From positions 23,002 to 71,593 of the forward strand of contig JALHNO010000023.1 of NCBI GenBank assembly GCA_022843465.1: a stretch of 48,592 nucleotides of DNA, written 5' to 3'. The notes beneath the pieces were generated by a model. It ran no database searches and was not told the DNA's origin. It saw only the letters and a list, made by a program, of their open reading frames with translations. The stretch is from Pseudomonadota bacterium (GTDB lineage: Bacteria > Pseudomonadota > Gammaproteobacteria > Xanthomonadales > Ahniellaceae). A program made the translations under genes and the position numbers. Below are positions 9,098 to 16,483 of the stretch, in pieces. The first letter of the stretch is position 1. Every line of letters begins with the position of its first letter.

Positions 9098-9880
9098 ATG
9101 ACGATGCGTCTGCTGCCGCTGGCCATGCTGATGGTGCCCGCACTGGGCCTGGCCGGCGGTGGCTATGTCACATTGCCTGGTGGCAGTTACAAGAGTGTGC
9201 TCGCCTACGAAGACACCGGCGGAACCGTCACGCTGGCGCCCTTCGAGTTGATGAAACGGCCGGTGACCAATGCCGAGTTTCTCAAATTCGTCCGCCGCCT
9301 GCCGCAGTGGCAGAGGGATCGGGTTCCCAGTGTGTTCGCCGAGTCGCGCTATCTGGCGCATTGGGCGTCGGCAACGGCACTGGGCAGTGCCGCCCTGCCT
9401 GAGCAACCGGTAGTGATGGTCAGCTGGTTTGCGGCCTCTGCGTACTGCGAGGCCGCAGGCGCGCGTCTGCCGACCTGGAACGAATGGGAGTACGCCGCGG
9501 CCGCCGATGCCACGCGCGCCGATGCACGTGCCGATCCGGCGTGGCGCGAGCAGATCCTGAGCTGGTACGCCAAGCCCTCGAATCAGCCCCTGGCTGAAGT
9601 CGGACAGTCACCCGCAAACCACTACGGCGTGCAGGATCTGCACGGCCTGGTCTGGGAGTGGACCGAGGACTATGCGTCGATGCTGGTCTCGGCGGACAAC
9701 CGCACCCAGCAGGAACAGGATCGATTGCAGTTCTGCGGCGCCGGCGCAATCGCGATGGATGACCGCGAGAACTATGCCGTGCTGATGCGGGTAGCCCTGC
9801 TGTCGAGCATGGAGGCAGCGAACCTGACGTCGAACCTTGGATTCCGCTGCGCACGATCCATCGATGAGGGCACGCCATGA
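9098..9880 (+). CDS. nirV: NirV-like protein, formylglycine-generating-enzyme (SUMF1) fold
   Basis: 260 residues with a signal-like N-terminus (LPLAMLMVPALGLAGG) and a SUMF1/FGE-sulfatase domain. Recognisable parts are ELMKRPVTNAEF, VVMVSWFAASAYCEAAG-RLPTWNEWEYAA and GLVWEWTEDY, with the terminal GFRCARS. Proteins of this kind encoded immediately after nirK are called NirV; their role in nitrite reduction is not established. It starts 5 bp after nirK and overlaps the SCO gene by the ATGA tetranucleotide, so translational coupling is likely. Confidence 0.88.
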   Translation: MTMRLLPLAMLMVPALGLAGGGYVTLPGGSYKSVLAYEDTGGTVTLAPFELMKRPVTNAEFLKFVRRLPQWQRDRVPSVFAESRYLAHWASATALGSAALPEQPVVMVSWFAASAYCEAAGARLPTWNEWEYAAAADATRADARADPAWREQILSWYAKPSNQPLAEVGQSPANHYGVQDLHGLVWEWTEDYASMLVSADNRTQQEQDRLQFCGAGAIAMDDRENYAVLMRVALLSSMEAANLTSNLGFRCARSIDEGTP

Positions 9881-10491
9881 AAATCCTGATCATGCTGCTG
9901 GCCCTGGCGTTGATGGTGGCGACCGCCGAGGTCCGCTGCGCCGAAGCAGCTCTGCCGCAGCAGTCGGTCTACCAGTTGGGCGACAGCTTCAGCGATCACA
10001 ACGGCCAGGACTTTGCACTGGCGTCGCGCCGGGGCAAGCCACAGCTGGTCGCAATGTTTTACACATCCTGCCGCTACGTCTGTCCGCTGATCATCGACAG
10101 CGCCAAGGCGGTCGAACACAGCCTGGATGCCGACCAGCGTCAGCATCTGCAGGTACTGCTGATCAGCATGGACCCGGATCGCGATGACGTGGCGGCACTG
10201 AAGGCGACGGCGCAAGCGCGCAGGCTCGACAGCAGCCGCTGGACGCTGGCGCGCACCAGTCGGGATGGCGTGCGCCGGGTCGCCGCCCTGCTCGGGGTGC
10301 GCTATCGCGCCCTGGCCGACGGTGAATTCAACCATACCAGTGCCCTGGTCCTGCTCGACATTGACGGGCGCGTACTGGCACGCACCGAGAAACTGGGTAC
10401 TGCGCCGGATCCGGCATTCATGCAGCAGGTGCGTGCTGCGCTCGGCAGCCAGCATGCGACAGCGCCACACGCGGGGTCGGCGCCGGACTGA
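9877..10491 (+). CDS. SCO1/SenC family copper chaperone
   Basis: 204-residue thioredoxin-fold protein with an N-terminal signal or anchor helix. The copper-binding CxxxC is Cys65-Cys69 (SCRYVCP), and the distal ligand is His153 (FNHTS). SCO proteins deliver copper to CuA centres or act as periplasmic thiol/copper factors. Its place directly after nirK-nirV suggests a role in metallating NirK, although its target cannot be read from sequence. The start overlaps the nirV stop (ATGA). Confidence 0.92.
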   Translation: MKILIMLLALALMVATAEVRCAEAALPQQSVYQLGDSFSDHNGQDFALASRRGKPQLVAMFYTSCRYVCPLIIDSAKAVEHSLDADQRQHLQVLLISMDPDRDDVAALKATAQARRLDSSRWTLARTSRDGVRRVAALLGVRYRALADGEFNHTSALVLLDIDGRVLARTEKLGTAPDPAFMQQVRAALGSQHATAPHAGSAPD

Positions 10492-10535
10492 TCCAGTCGC
10501 CGGCTGCGGCCGCCTTTGGAACAGCGCGATCCGGC

Positions 10536-10541
10536 TAGAAT
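10536..10541 (+). promoter_or_regulatory. Candidate -10 element for the response regulator/kinase pair
   Basis: TAGAAT differs from TATAAT at one base and lies 26 bp before the response-regulator ATG. The best upstream hexamer, TTGGAA (10516-10521), is only 14 bp away, so the -35 is poor. A separate transcript from the nirK operon is therefore possible but not certain. Confidence 0.42.
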
Positions 10542-10567
10542 CGGGGTCCGCCAATGCAGGGAACCCG

Positions 10568-11326
10568 ATGCCGAACGTCACACCTACGCCCAGTGCCGAA
10601 GCGCTGCAGCCACCGCGTGTGCTGATCGTCGACGACGACGCGGCGATCCGCGAACTGGTCCGCCGCTATTTCGAGCGCAGCGGATTTGTGGTCTCTGATG
10701 CCGGCGATGCAACGCAGGCGCGCGCCGCGCTCGACCGTGAGCAAATCGATCTGGTGCTGCTCGATATCGGCCTGCCGGGCGAAGATGGTCTGACCCTGAC
10801 CCGCTATCTGCGCGAACACTGGCATGGTGCCGTCATCATCATCAGCGGACGCGGCGATCCGATCGAACGCATCATCGGACTGGAAGTCGGCGCCGATGAC
10901 TATCTTGCCAAGCCGTTCGATCTGCGCGAACTGCTGGCGCGGGCGCGCAGTGTGTTGCGACGTCTGCAGGCGCCAGCGGCAGCGACCGCGCGCGAACCGG
11001 CGCAGCCACGCAGCTACGCCTTTGCCGGCATGCGGATCGAACCGGATGCACGCCGACTGATCGGCCACGACGGTGACGAAATTGCACTGACCACGGGCGA
11101 ATTCGATCTGCTGATCATCCTGGTCGAGCAGGCCAATCGTGCCCTGTCGCGCGAGCATCTGATGCAGAGACTGCATGGCCGCGAAGCAGGGCCCTTCGAT
11201 CGCGCGATCGATGTGCAGATCGGCCGCTTGCGGCAGAAGATCGAGCGCGATCCGAGCCAGCCGGATCTGATCCGCTCGGTACGTGGCGTTGGCTACCTGT
11301 TCTCCTGCCCGGTGCAACGCCGATGA
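10568..11326 (+). CDS. OmpR/PhoB-family response regulator
   Basis: 252 residues from the ATG at 10568. The receiver domain (about 17-130) has acidic VDDDA, phosphoacceptor Asp66 (LLDIGLPG) and the conserved KPF lysine. A winged-helix DNA-binding domain (about 150-247) ends with RGVGYLF. The stop overlaps the start of the adjoining hybrid kinase gene (ATGA), so the two are almost certainly a pair. Their position between the nirK operon and the Crp/Fnr and RNR-like genes suggests control of anaerobic genes; the signal is unknown. Confidence 0.94.
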   Translation: MPNVTPTPSAEALQPPRVLIVDDDAAIRELVRRYFERSGFVVSDAGDATQARAALDREQIDLVLLDIGLPGEDGLTLTRYLREHWHGAVIIISGRGDPIERIIGLEVGADDYLAKPFDLRELLARARSVLRRLQAPAAATAREPAQPRSYAFAGMRIEPDARRLIGHDGDEIALTTGEFDLLIILVEQANRALSREHLMQRLHGREAGPFDRAIDVQIGRLRQKIERDPSQPDLIRSVRGVGYLFSCPVQRR

Positions 11327-13338
11327 CCGAAGGCATGCTCGACGAGCTGTTCAATCTGGTGCCTGACGCGATGCTCATCGTCGATGCCGCCGGCACCATC
11401 GTCCTCGCCAATCCACAGGCCGAGCGCCTTTTCGGTTACACCGGGGGCGCACTCAACGGGCTGCGCGTGGAAGCCTTGATGCCGGAAGCGGCGCGCGGGC
11501 GGCACGATGCCCATCGTGCCCGCTATATGGCCAATCCGCGCCTGCGTCCGATGGGCAGCAGCGGTCAGACCCTGGTCGGGCAACGGCTCGATGGCAGCCA
11601 GTTCCCGGTCGAGATCGCGTTGGGACCCATCCGTAGCGAGGAAGGCACCCGCTACCTGGCCTCGGTACGTGATATCTCCGAAACCCAGCGCGCACGCCAG
11701 GTGCTGCTGCGCGCCCGCTACGACAAGCTGGTGGCGCGGGTGGGCCAACTTGGTCTGGAAGCCAGCGTCGAAGATGAGGTGATCGCCGGGTTGCCGCGGG
11801 AACTGGCGGATACGCTGGCGGTGGAAGCGGTGGCGATTGTCTTTCTGCCAGGCGCGCAACGCAGCGCCGGCATGCGCGCCGCGGTCGGTTTCGATGTCGA
11901 GCTCGATCTGCAACAGCCGTGGACGCCCGGCGGTGGCAGTCTGGCTGAGGCGATCACGCGCGCCGACCGCGTGCTCGTGGAACAGTACCGCGACGGCGAA
12001 GCCGCCCAGTTCTGGCTGAAGGCCGGGTTTCACAGCAGTGTCCTGGTGCCGCTGATTGATCGGGAGCGTCCGCTGGGCGCCTTGATCGCCCTGTCATCGC
12101 GACCCGGTCAATTCGATCACGATGCGCTGCATTGTCTGCAATCGGTCGCCAATCTCTTGTCCTCGCTGATCCAGCGGCGCCGCTCGGAAGAACAACTGGC
12201 ACATGCGCAGCGACTCGAAGCCGTCGGCCAGTTGACCGGCGGCATCGCGCACGACTTCAATAACCTGCTGACTGTGGTCTCCGGAAATCTGCAGTTGCTT
12301 GAACTCGGCCATGGCGAGGACAGCGAGGCAATGGAATACATTGCCAGTGCCCAGCGCGCGGTCGCCAATGGCGCCGCCTTGACCGGCAAACTGCTGGCCT
12401 TTGCCCGCCGTCAGCGGCTGACGCCCAAGGTCATCGAACCGGCACCGCTGCTGCGTGAACTCGGCACCATGCTGAGCCGCACGCTCGGCGATCTGGTCAG
12501 GCTGGATATCCAGTGTGCCGACGACGCCGCCGCGATCTATGCTGACGCGGCCCAGCTGGAATCGGCCCTGCTCAACCTTTCGCTCAATGCCCGTGACGCC
12601 ATGCCACGCGGTGGCAACCTCAGCATCAAGGTACGCGAGGAACAGGTTGCAGACGAAGCCAGTCAACTCGAATTGCTGGCGGGCCATTATCTGGTTTTCA
12701 GCATTGCCGATACCGGGCATGGCATGACGCCGGAAGTGCTGACCCACGCCTTTGAACCCTTCTTCACGACGAAGGGTGCCGGCAAGGGCAATGGCCTTGG
12801 CCTGAGCATGGTCTATGGCTTTGTCCGTCAGAGCGGCGGCCAGGTCAGGGCGGAGAGTCGGCTCGGCTATGGCACTCGCATCGACCTGTATTTCCCGGTC
12901 GCCACCGACAAGCAGGATCAGGCCAAGGCCAGCGCAGTGAAATCGCCAGGCAGCCGCGGTCATGAACGGATTCTTGTGGTCGAGGACGAGCCCGCAGTAC
13001 TCAGCATTGCCGTGGCCTTCCTGCGTTCACTGGGCTACGAAGTCTCGGCTGTCGCGGACGCGAGCGCTGCGCTGGTGCAGCTGCAGGAAGACCCGCGCAT
13101 CGCCATGATATTCACCGATGTCGCACTGGGCACCGGGATGAGTGGACGCGAACTCGCAGCAGCCGCACGCCAGCTACGACCCAGGCTGCCGGTGCTGCTG
13201 ACCTCGGGCTACGAGCATGAGGGCCCGCACGGAATCGGCGCGGATGCCGATGGTCTGGAGTTGCTGCGCAAGCCCTACCGGATCGAGGAACTCGCCGAGC
13301 GGATCCGCTTCCTGATCGATGCAGACGGGCCTAGGTGA
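11323..13338 (+). CDS. Soluble hybrid histidine kinase (PAS-GAF-HisKA-HATPase-REC)
   Basis: 671 residues with no evident membrane segment, so a cytoplasmic sensor. Order: PAS (about 5-125, ANPQAERLFGY and LASVRDISETQ), a GAF-like region (about 140-285), a dimerisation/phosphoacceptor domain with His310 (GGIAHDFNNLL), a GHKL ATPase with the N box (LNLSLNARDAM) and GKGNGLGLSMVYG, and a C-terminal receiver with Asp599 (IFTDVALG). A receiver fused after the kinase domain may fine-tune or reset phosphotransfer to the adjoining regulator. The PAS domain could bind haem or flavin, but nothing in the sequence proves a cofactor. Confidence 0.93.
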   Translation: MTEGMLDELFNLVPDAMLIVDAAGTIVLANPQAERLFGYTGGALNGLRVEALMPEAARGRHDAHRARYMANPRLRPMGSSGQTLVGQRLDGSQFPVEIALGPIRSEEGTRYLASVRDISETQRARQVLLRARYDKLVARVGQLGLEASVEDEVIAGLPRELADTLAVEAVAIVFLPGAQRSAGMRAAVGFDVELDLQQPWTPGGGSLAEAITRADRVLVEQYRDGEAAQFWLKAGFHSSVLVPLIDRERPLGALIALSSRPGQFDHDALHCLQSVANLLSSLIQRRRSEEQLAHAQRLEAVGQLTGGIAHDFNNLLTVVSGNLQLLELGHGEDSEAMEYIASAQRAVANGAALTGKLLAFARRQRLTPKVIEPAPLLRELGTMLSRTLGDLVRLDIQCADDAAAIYADAAQLESALLNLSLNARDAMPRGGNLSIKVREEQVADEASQLELLAGHYLVFSIADTGHGMTPEVLTHAFEPFFTTKGAGKGNGLGLSMVYGFVRQSGGQVRAESRLGYGTRIDLYFPVATDKQDQAKASAVKSPGSRGHERILVVEDEPAVLSIAVAFLRSLGYEVSAVADASAALVQLQEDPRIAMIFTDVALGTGMSGRELAAAARQLRPRLPVLLTSGYEHEGPHGIGADADGLELLRKPYRIEELAERIRFLIDADGPR

Positions 13339-13341
13339 GCG

Positions 13342-13380
13342 TTGACCATCGCTGCGCGCCTGGCACGCGGCGATGATCAA
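13342..13380. terminator. Bidirectional hairpin between convergent genes
   Basis: TTGACCATCGC and GCGATGATCAA form the outer arms. The inner part (13347-13375) is a 13-bp stem with one mismatch and one wobble pair around a 3-nt loop, CTG. It lies exactly between the stop of the hybrid kinase gene and the stop of the minus-strand Crp/Fnr gene. No long T tract follows, so termination strength is unclear. Confidence 0.7.
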
Positions 13381-13388
13381 TGACCCGA

Positions 13389-14105
13389 TCAGCAGGCGGT
13401 GCCCAGGGAGTCGCGCAGCGCGCCGGGATCGAGCAAACGGACTTCGCGGCGGTCGACGCTGATCAGCGCCGCCTGCGCCAGTCGCGACAGGGCACGGGTC
13501 ACCGTCTCCAGTTGCAGCGACAGGAAATTGCCCAGCTCGGCACGGGTCATCCGCAACATCAACTGGCTTGGACTGAAGCCGAGAGCCCGCTGACGATCAG
13601 AGAGATCAAGCAGGAAGGCGACAACGCGTTGATCTGCCGAAAGCGTGCCGATACTCAGCATCCAGCTCCAGTCGCGCCGGATTTCATGCGCGAGCATCGC
13701 GGTGATGTGCTCCCGAAAGCCGGGTGCCCGAGTGGCGATGTCGTCCAGTTGCGCACACGGCAACACCCATACCTCGCTGGTATCAAGTGCCACCGCTTCG
13801 GCGCCGTAGCTTTCGGCGCCCAGGGCGTCCAGACCCAGCAGATCGCCCCGCATGCGAAAGCCGGTGACCTTCTCGCGGCCGTCAGCACTGTTGACGCTGA
13901 GCTTGAAGTATCCGGCATGAACGAGATACAGCGCATGCATGGGCTGCCCGGGGCGGAACAACTGCTCGCCGGCACGGACGCGACGACGGAACAGGCGCAG
14001 CCGATTGCCCAGCGCCTCGATATCGAACTGAGCGCGCTCTGGCGATTGAACGACCGCAGTCGCACGCAGACTCGGCTCATTGGCAAACACGGGCATCGCG
14101 GACAT
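13389..14105 (-). CDS. Crp/Fnr-family regulator lacking the FNR cysteine cluster
   Basis: 238 residues when started at the ATG at 14105, which has AGGAG 7 nt upstream; a frame open to 14177 has no such site. The sensory beta-roll and the winged helix (LTRAELGN-type segment, then ETVTR in the recognition helix) resemble FNR. Unlike the fnr product, it has no N-terminal Cys cluster; the only cysteines are one in VLPCAQL and one at the C-terminus. It is therefore probably not an oxygen sensor of the FNR kind. A DNR/NNR-like NO sensor is a reasonable guess from context. It is divergent from the RNR-like gene across a region holding an FNR-type box. Confidence 0.88.
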   Translation of the reverse strand: MSAMPVFANEPSLRATAVVQSPERAQFDIEALGNRLRLFRRRVRAGEQLFRPGQPMHALYLVHAGYFKLSVNSADGREKVTGFRMRGDLLGLDALGAESYGAEAVALDTSEVWVLPCAQLDDIATRAPGFREHITAMLAHEIRRDWSWMLSIGTLSADQRVVAFLLDLSDRQRALGFSPSQLMLRMTRAELGNFLSLQLETVTRALSRLAQAALISVDRREVRLLDPGALRDSLGTAC

Positions 14106-14236
14106 CGCTGCACTCCTGGATTGCGCCGCTTCCGCGGCATCTGAGTTGCAGACTAGGCGGCGCAGGAAACCGGGCAATGTCGGTTCCGCAACGTTCGGTA
14201 ACCGTATGTAACAGCAGCTGGATTACGTCGCTCCGT

Positions 14237-14250
14237 TTGACTCTGATCAA
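14237..14250. promoter_or_regulatory. FNR-type box in the divergent crp/fnr - RNR-like intergenic region
   Basis: TTGACtctgATCAA is a perfect match to TTGAY-N4-RTCAA. On the plus strand it would place a start near 14284, with CATAGT (14272-14277, 4 of 6) as -10, 38 bp before the RNR-like GTG. It could also act on the minus-strand regulator gene, whose ATG is 132 bp away. Confidence 0.85.
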
Positions 14251-14321
14251 GATCACGGCCGTGCAGTGGCACATAGTCGCGCCATGAGGTCCATTCCCAC
14301 CCGCCCGCCGGCTCATGCTGC

Positions 14322-15392
14322 GTGAACACTGCCACCCACTTTGTCGATCCCCTTTCGGTCGAAGCCTGGGATGACTGGTTTCGCTGGCGCACACCCCAAG
14401 GATTGCAAGACCTGACCATCGATGACACCTGGACCCGGGTCGCGCAGGCCGTGGCCGCGGTTGAGGGCGCGGCTGCGCCGGAGTGGTCGGCACGATTCAT
14501 CAACGCGCTGCGGCAATGGCAGATGCTGCCCGATGAAGGCGTGCTGGCGCTCGCCGGAACTGGCCAGGGCCGAATCAGCGGACAACGCGCCACCGTGATC
14601 AACGCCGCGGCCTTCGTCAGCACCGAGCGCAGCGGCACCGCACGTGTTCATTACAACCGGCTCCGCGATGTCGCGGCCCTGGCGGTGCGCTATCTGTGCG
14701 ACGCCATCCAGCTCGATGCTGGCGATGCCCACGAAGAGCCAGCGCCCCACGTCGGCCTGCTCGGCATCGCCGATGCCATTGCCGCGCTCGGGCTGCGCTA
14801 CGACAGCGAGGCGGCGCGCGCCCAGGCCGGCGAGATTGCTGCTGCGGTGCATGCCGGTTGTCGACAGGGGCTTGAGCGCTATATAGCGGAACACGCGACC
14901 CCACCGGCAACAGCGATCACCGTCATGCTGCACCCCAATGCCAAGGTGCCCAGACACGACACCCTGGCTGCCGCCGCATCGGCACGAACCTCCAGCTGGA
15001 TCACCGCATTGACACCGCACCCGCGCCTGGCCCTGCTCGCAAATCACCGCGGCGACATGGTCGATGCCGCAGCGCGATCGACCGTTCTGGGCGGCACCGG
15101 CACTACCGCCGGACGCCTGAACGCGGGAGCCGCCGGCAAAGCGCTGCATCATCCGGAGTCACGCGCCGGCATCGTCGATCCCGGACGCGACGATCCGGCG
15201 GCACGCGTATTGATGCGCGCCGCCGTGCACTCCTGGATCGACATGCCGATCAATGCACCCTTTCTGGTGGATCAGCTGCCCGATCCGGCCGCACGTGCCC
15301 ATTGCGCTGAATTGGCAAGGCGGCATGGCCTGCCGACGCCACGCTGGCATATCGACAGCGCACGATTGCCGCCTACTTCGGCGCTACGATGA
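14322..15392 (+). CDS. Shortened class II ribonucleotide-reductase-like protein, catalytic core missing
   Basis: 356 residues starting at GTG. Several blocks look like adenosylcobalamin-dependent (class II) RNR in the right order. They are DDTWTRVAQAVAAVE and MLPDEGVLALAGTGQG near the N-terminus, LAVRYLCDAIQLD, then HVGLLGIADAIAALGLRYDS, a region where RNR has its nucleotide-binding loop, and HSWIDMPINAPF near the C-terminus. A true class II enzyme is roughly twice this length or more. The Asn-x-Cys-x-Glu active site and the C-terminal redox cysteines are not visible; the only cysteines are in RYLCDA, HAGCRQ and AHCAEL. It may be a pseudoenzyme or a remodelled paralogue. The FNR-type box upstream suggests anaerobic induction. 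The frame is intact, arguing against a recent pseudogene. Confidence 0.62.
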   Translation: MNTATHFVDPLSVEAWDDWFRWRTPQGLQDLTIDDTWTRVAQAVAAVEGAAAPEWSARFINALRQWQMLPDEGVLALAGTGQGRISGQRATVINAAAFVSTERSGTARVHYNRLRDVAALAVRYLCDAIQLDAGDAHEEPAPHVGLLGIADAIAALGLRYDSEAARAQAGEIAAAVHAGCRQGLERYIAEHATPPATAITVMLHPNAKVPRHDTLAAAASARTSSWITALTPHPRLALLANHRGDMVDAAARSTVLGGTGTTAGRLNAGAAGKALHHPESRAGIVDPGRDDPAARVLMRAAVHSWIDMPINAPFLVDQLPDPAARAHCAELARRHGLPTPRWHIDSARLPPTSALR

Positions 15393-15563
15393 CCTCAGAA
15401 CGGCCGACGCACCTGGGTCCTGTTCCGCATCGGCACCAGCGCAGTTGCCGTGCGCGCCTGTGCACGCCGGCCGACGTCGAAGCTGCTGTCAGCGCCATGC
15501 TGCCAATTCACCTGCAGATGCCCGGCCCATGAGAGAGTCCTCGAGGCAACTGCAAGGCGCGAT

Positions 15564-16307
15564 TCAGTGGTGCCGGTGCTCGCCAGCAGGATCCGCGGAC
15601 GCCTGCGCGGCGTGCGGGCCATGATGGTGCTGGTGGCCACTGAGCCAGGGCGACACGCCGATCAGCAAACCCATGGCAAGGGTCGACCAGGCGAGCACAG
15701 GCCGAAACCGGGACAGCAACGCAATCCGCTGCAGACGCGCTGCTGCCAGCGCCGGCAGCAAGGTACCGGGCATGGTGCCGATGCCGAAGGCGAACATCAG
15801 TGCAGCGGCATGCCATGGATCGGCAGTCGCTGCCGCCACCGCCAGCATCGCATACGACATGCCGCAGGGTAGCCAGCCCCAAAGGGCGCCGGCAGCAAAG
15901 GCGCGGCCGACGCTGTTGATCGGCCAGACACGCCGTGTCAACGGCTGCAGCCGCCGCCAGAACGCGGTGGTAACGCGTGCGAACAGGGCCCCGCCCAGGC
16001 GCCAGCCCAGCAGATGGAATGAGATCGCGACCCAGGCCAAGCCGAGCAGGGTCGCGATGACGGTGCCGGATTGCCGTGTCGCCAGCCGCGCAATCAGCTC
16101 GGCACCGAGGCTGGCCACAAGGACGCCGGCCAGCATATAGCTGGCGATTCGACCCAGTTGGGCGGGCACCAGGATCATGCCGGTCCGCGTATGCTGACGC
16201 CCCGCCAGCATCGCGCTGGAGATGCCGCCGCACATCAGCGCGCAGTGAGCACCGCCGCCAAGTCCCACCAGCAGCGCGGCCAGCAGTGAAGTCGACAGCA
16301 GGCTCAT
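15564..16307 (-). CDS. Sulfite exporter TauE/SafE-type membrane protein at end of cco cluster
   Basis: 247 residues with about six membrane helices. The GGGAHCALMCGG motif near the N-terminus and WGWLPCGMSYA in the middle are typical of the DsbD-like/TauE-SafE proteins encoded after ccoS in many proteobacteria. A His-rich tail (HQHHHGPHA, then EHRHH) could bind copper. Cysteine pairs in two helices suggest copper or thiol handling for cbb3 oxidase maturation; transport of sulfite is not implied by context. Its ATG overlaps the ccoS stop (ATGA). Confidence 0.85.
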   Translation of the reverse strand: MSLLSTSLLAALLVGLGGGAHCALMCGGISSAMLAGRQHTRTGMILVPAQLGRIASYMLAGVLVASLGAELIARLATRQSGTVIATLLGLAWVAISFHLLGWRLGGALFARVTTAFWRRLQPLTRRVWPINSVGRAFAAGALWGWLPCGMSYAMLAVAAATADPWHAAALMFAFGIGTMPGTLLPALAAARLQRIALLSRFRPVLAWSTLAMGLLIGVSPWLSGHQHHHGPHAAQASADPAGEHRHH

Positions 16308-16483
16308 GCCGCCGAATCCTCTGCACGGTCCGATGCCACAGCGACCTGATCGGACTGCAGAATTTCCAGGGGCGGGGTGTCGAGATCATCGAACTGGCCG
16401 GCATCGATGGCCCAGAAGAACGCCCACAGCGCGACGCCCACCAGCAGCACGGTCACCGGGATCAGCACGAACAGCGCGTTCAC
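16304..16483 (-). CDS. ccoS: cbb3 oxidase maturation protein CcoS
   Basis: 59-residue single-helix protein starting at a GTG that overlaps the ccoI stop (GTGA). The N-terminal membrane helix (NALFVLIPVTVLLVGVAL) is followed by WAIDAGQFDDLDTPP, the hallmark of CcoS/FixS. CcoS is needed for haem/copper cofactor insertion into the oxidase. The longer frame to 16609 runs back into ccoI and is not used. Confidence 0.93.
   Translation of the reverse strand: MNALFVLIPVTVLLVGVALWAFFWAIDAGQFDDLDTPPLEILQSDQVAVASDRAEDSAA

Noticed and set aside
14322-15392. Calling the gene a functional class II ribonucleotide reductase
   Set aside because: Too short, and the Asn-Cys-Glu site and C-terminal cysteines are not found.
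15395-15640. 81-codon minus-strand frame after the TauE/SafE-type gene
   Set aside because: It overlaps the end of that gene, lacks a ribosome site and matches nothing known to me.
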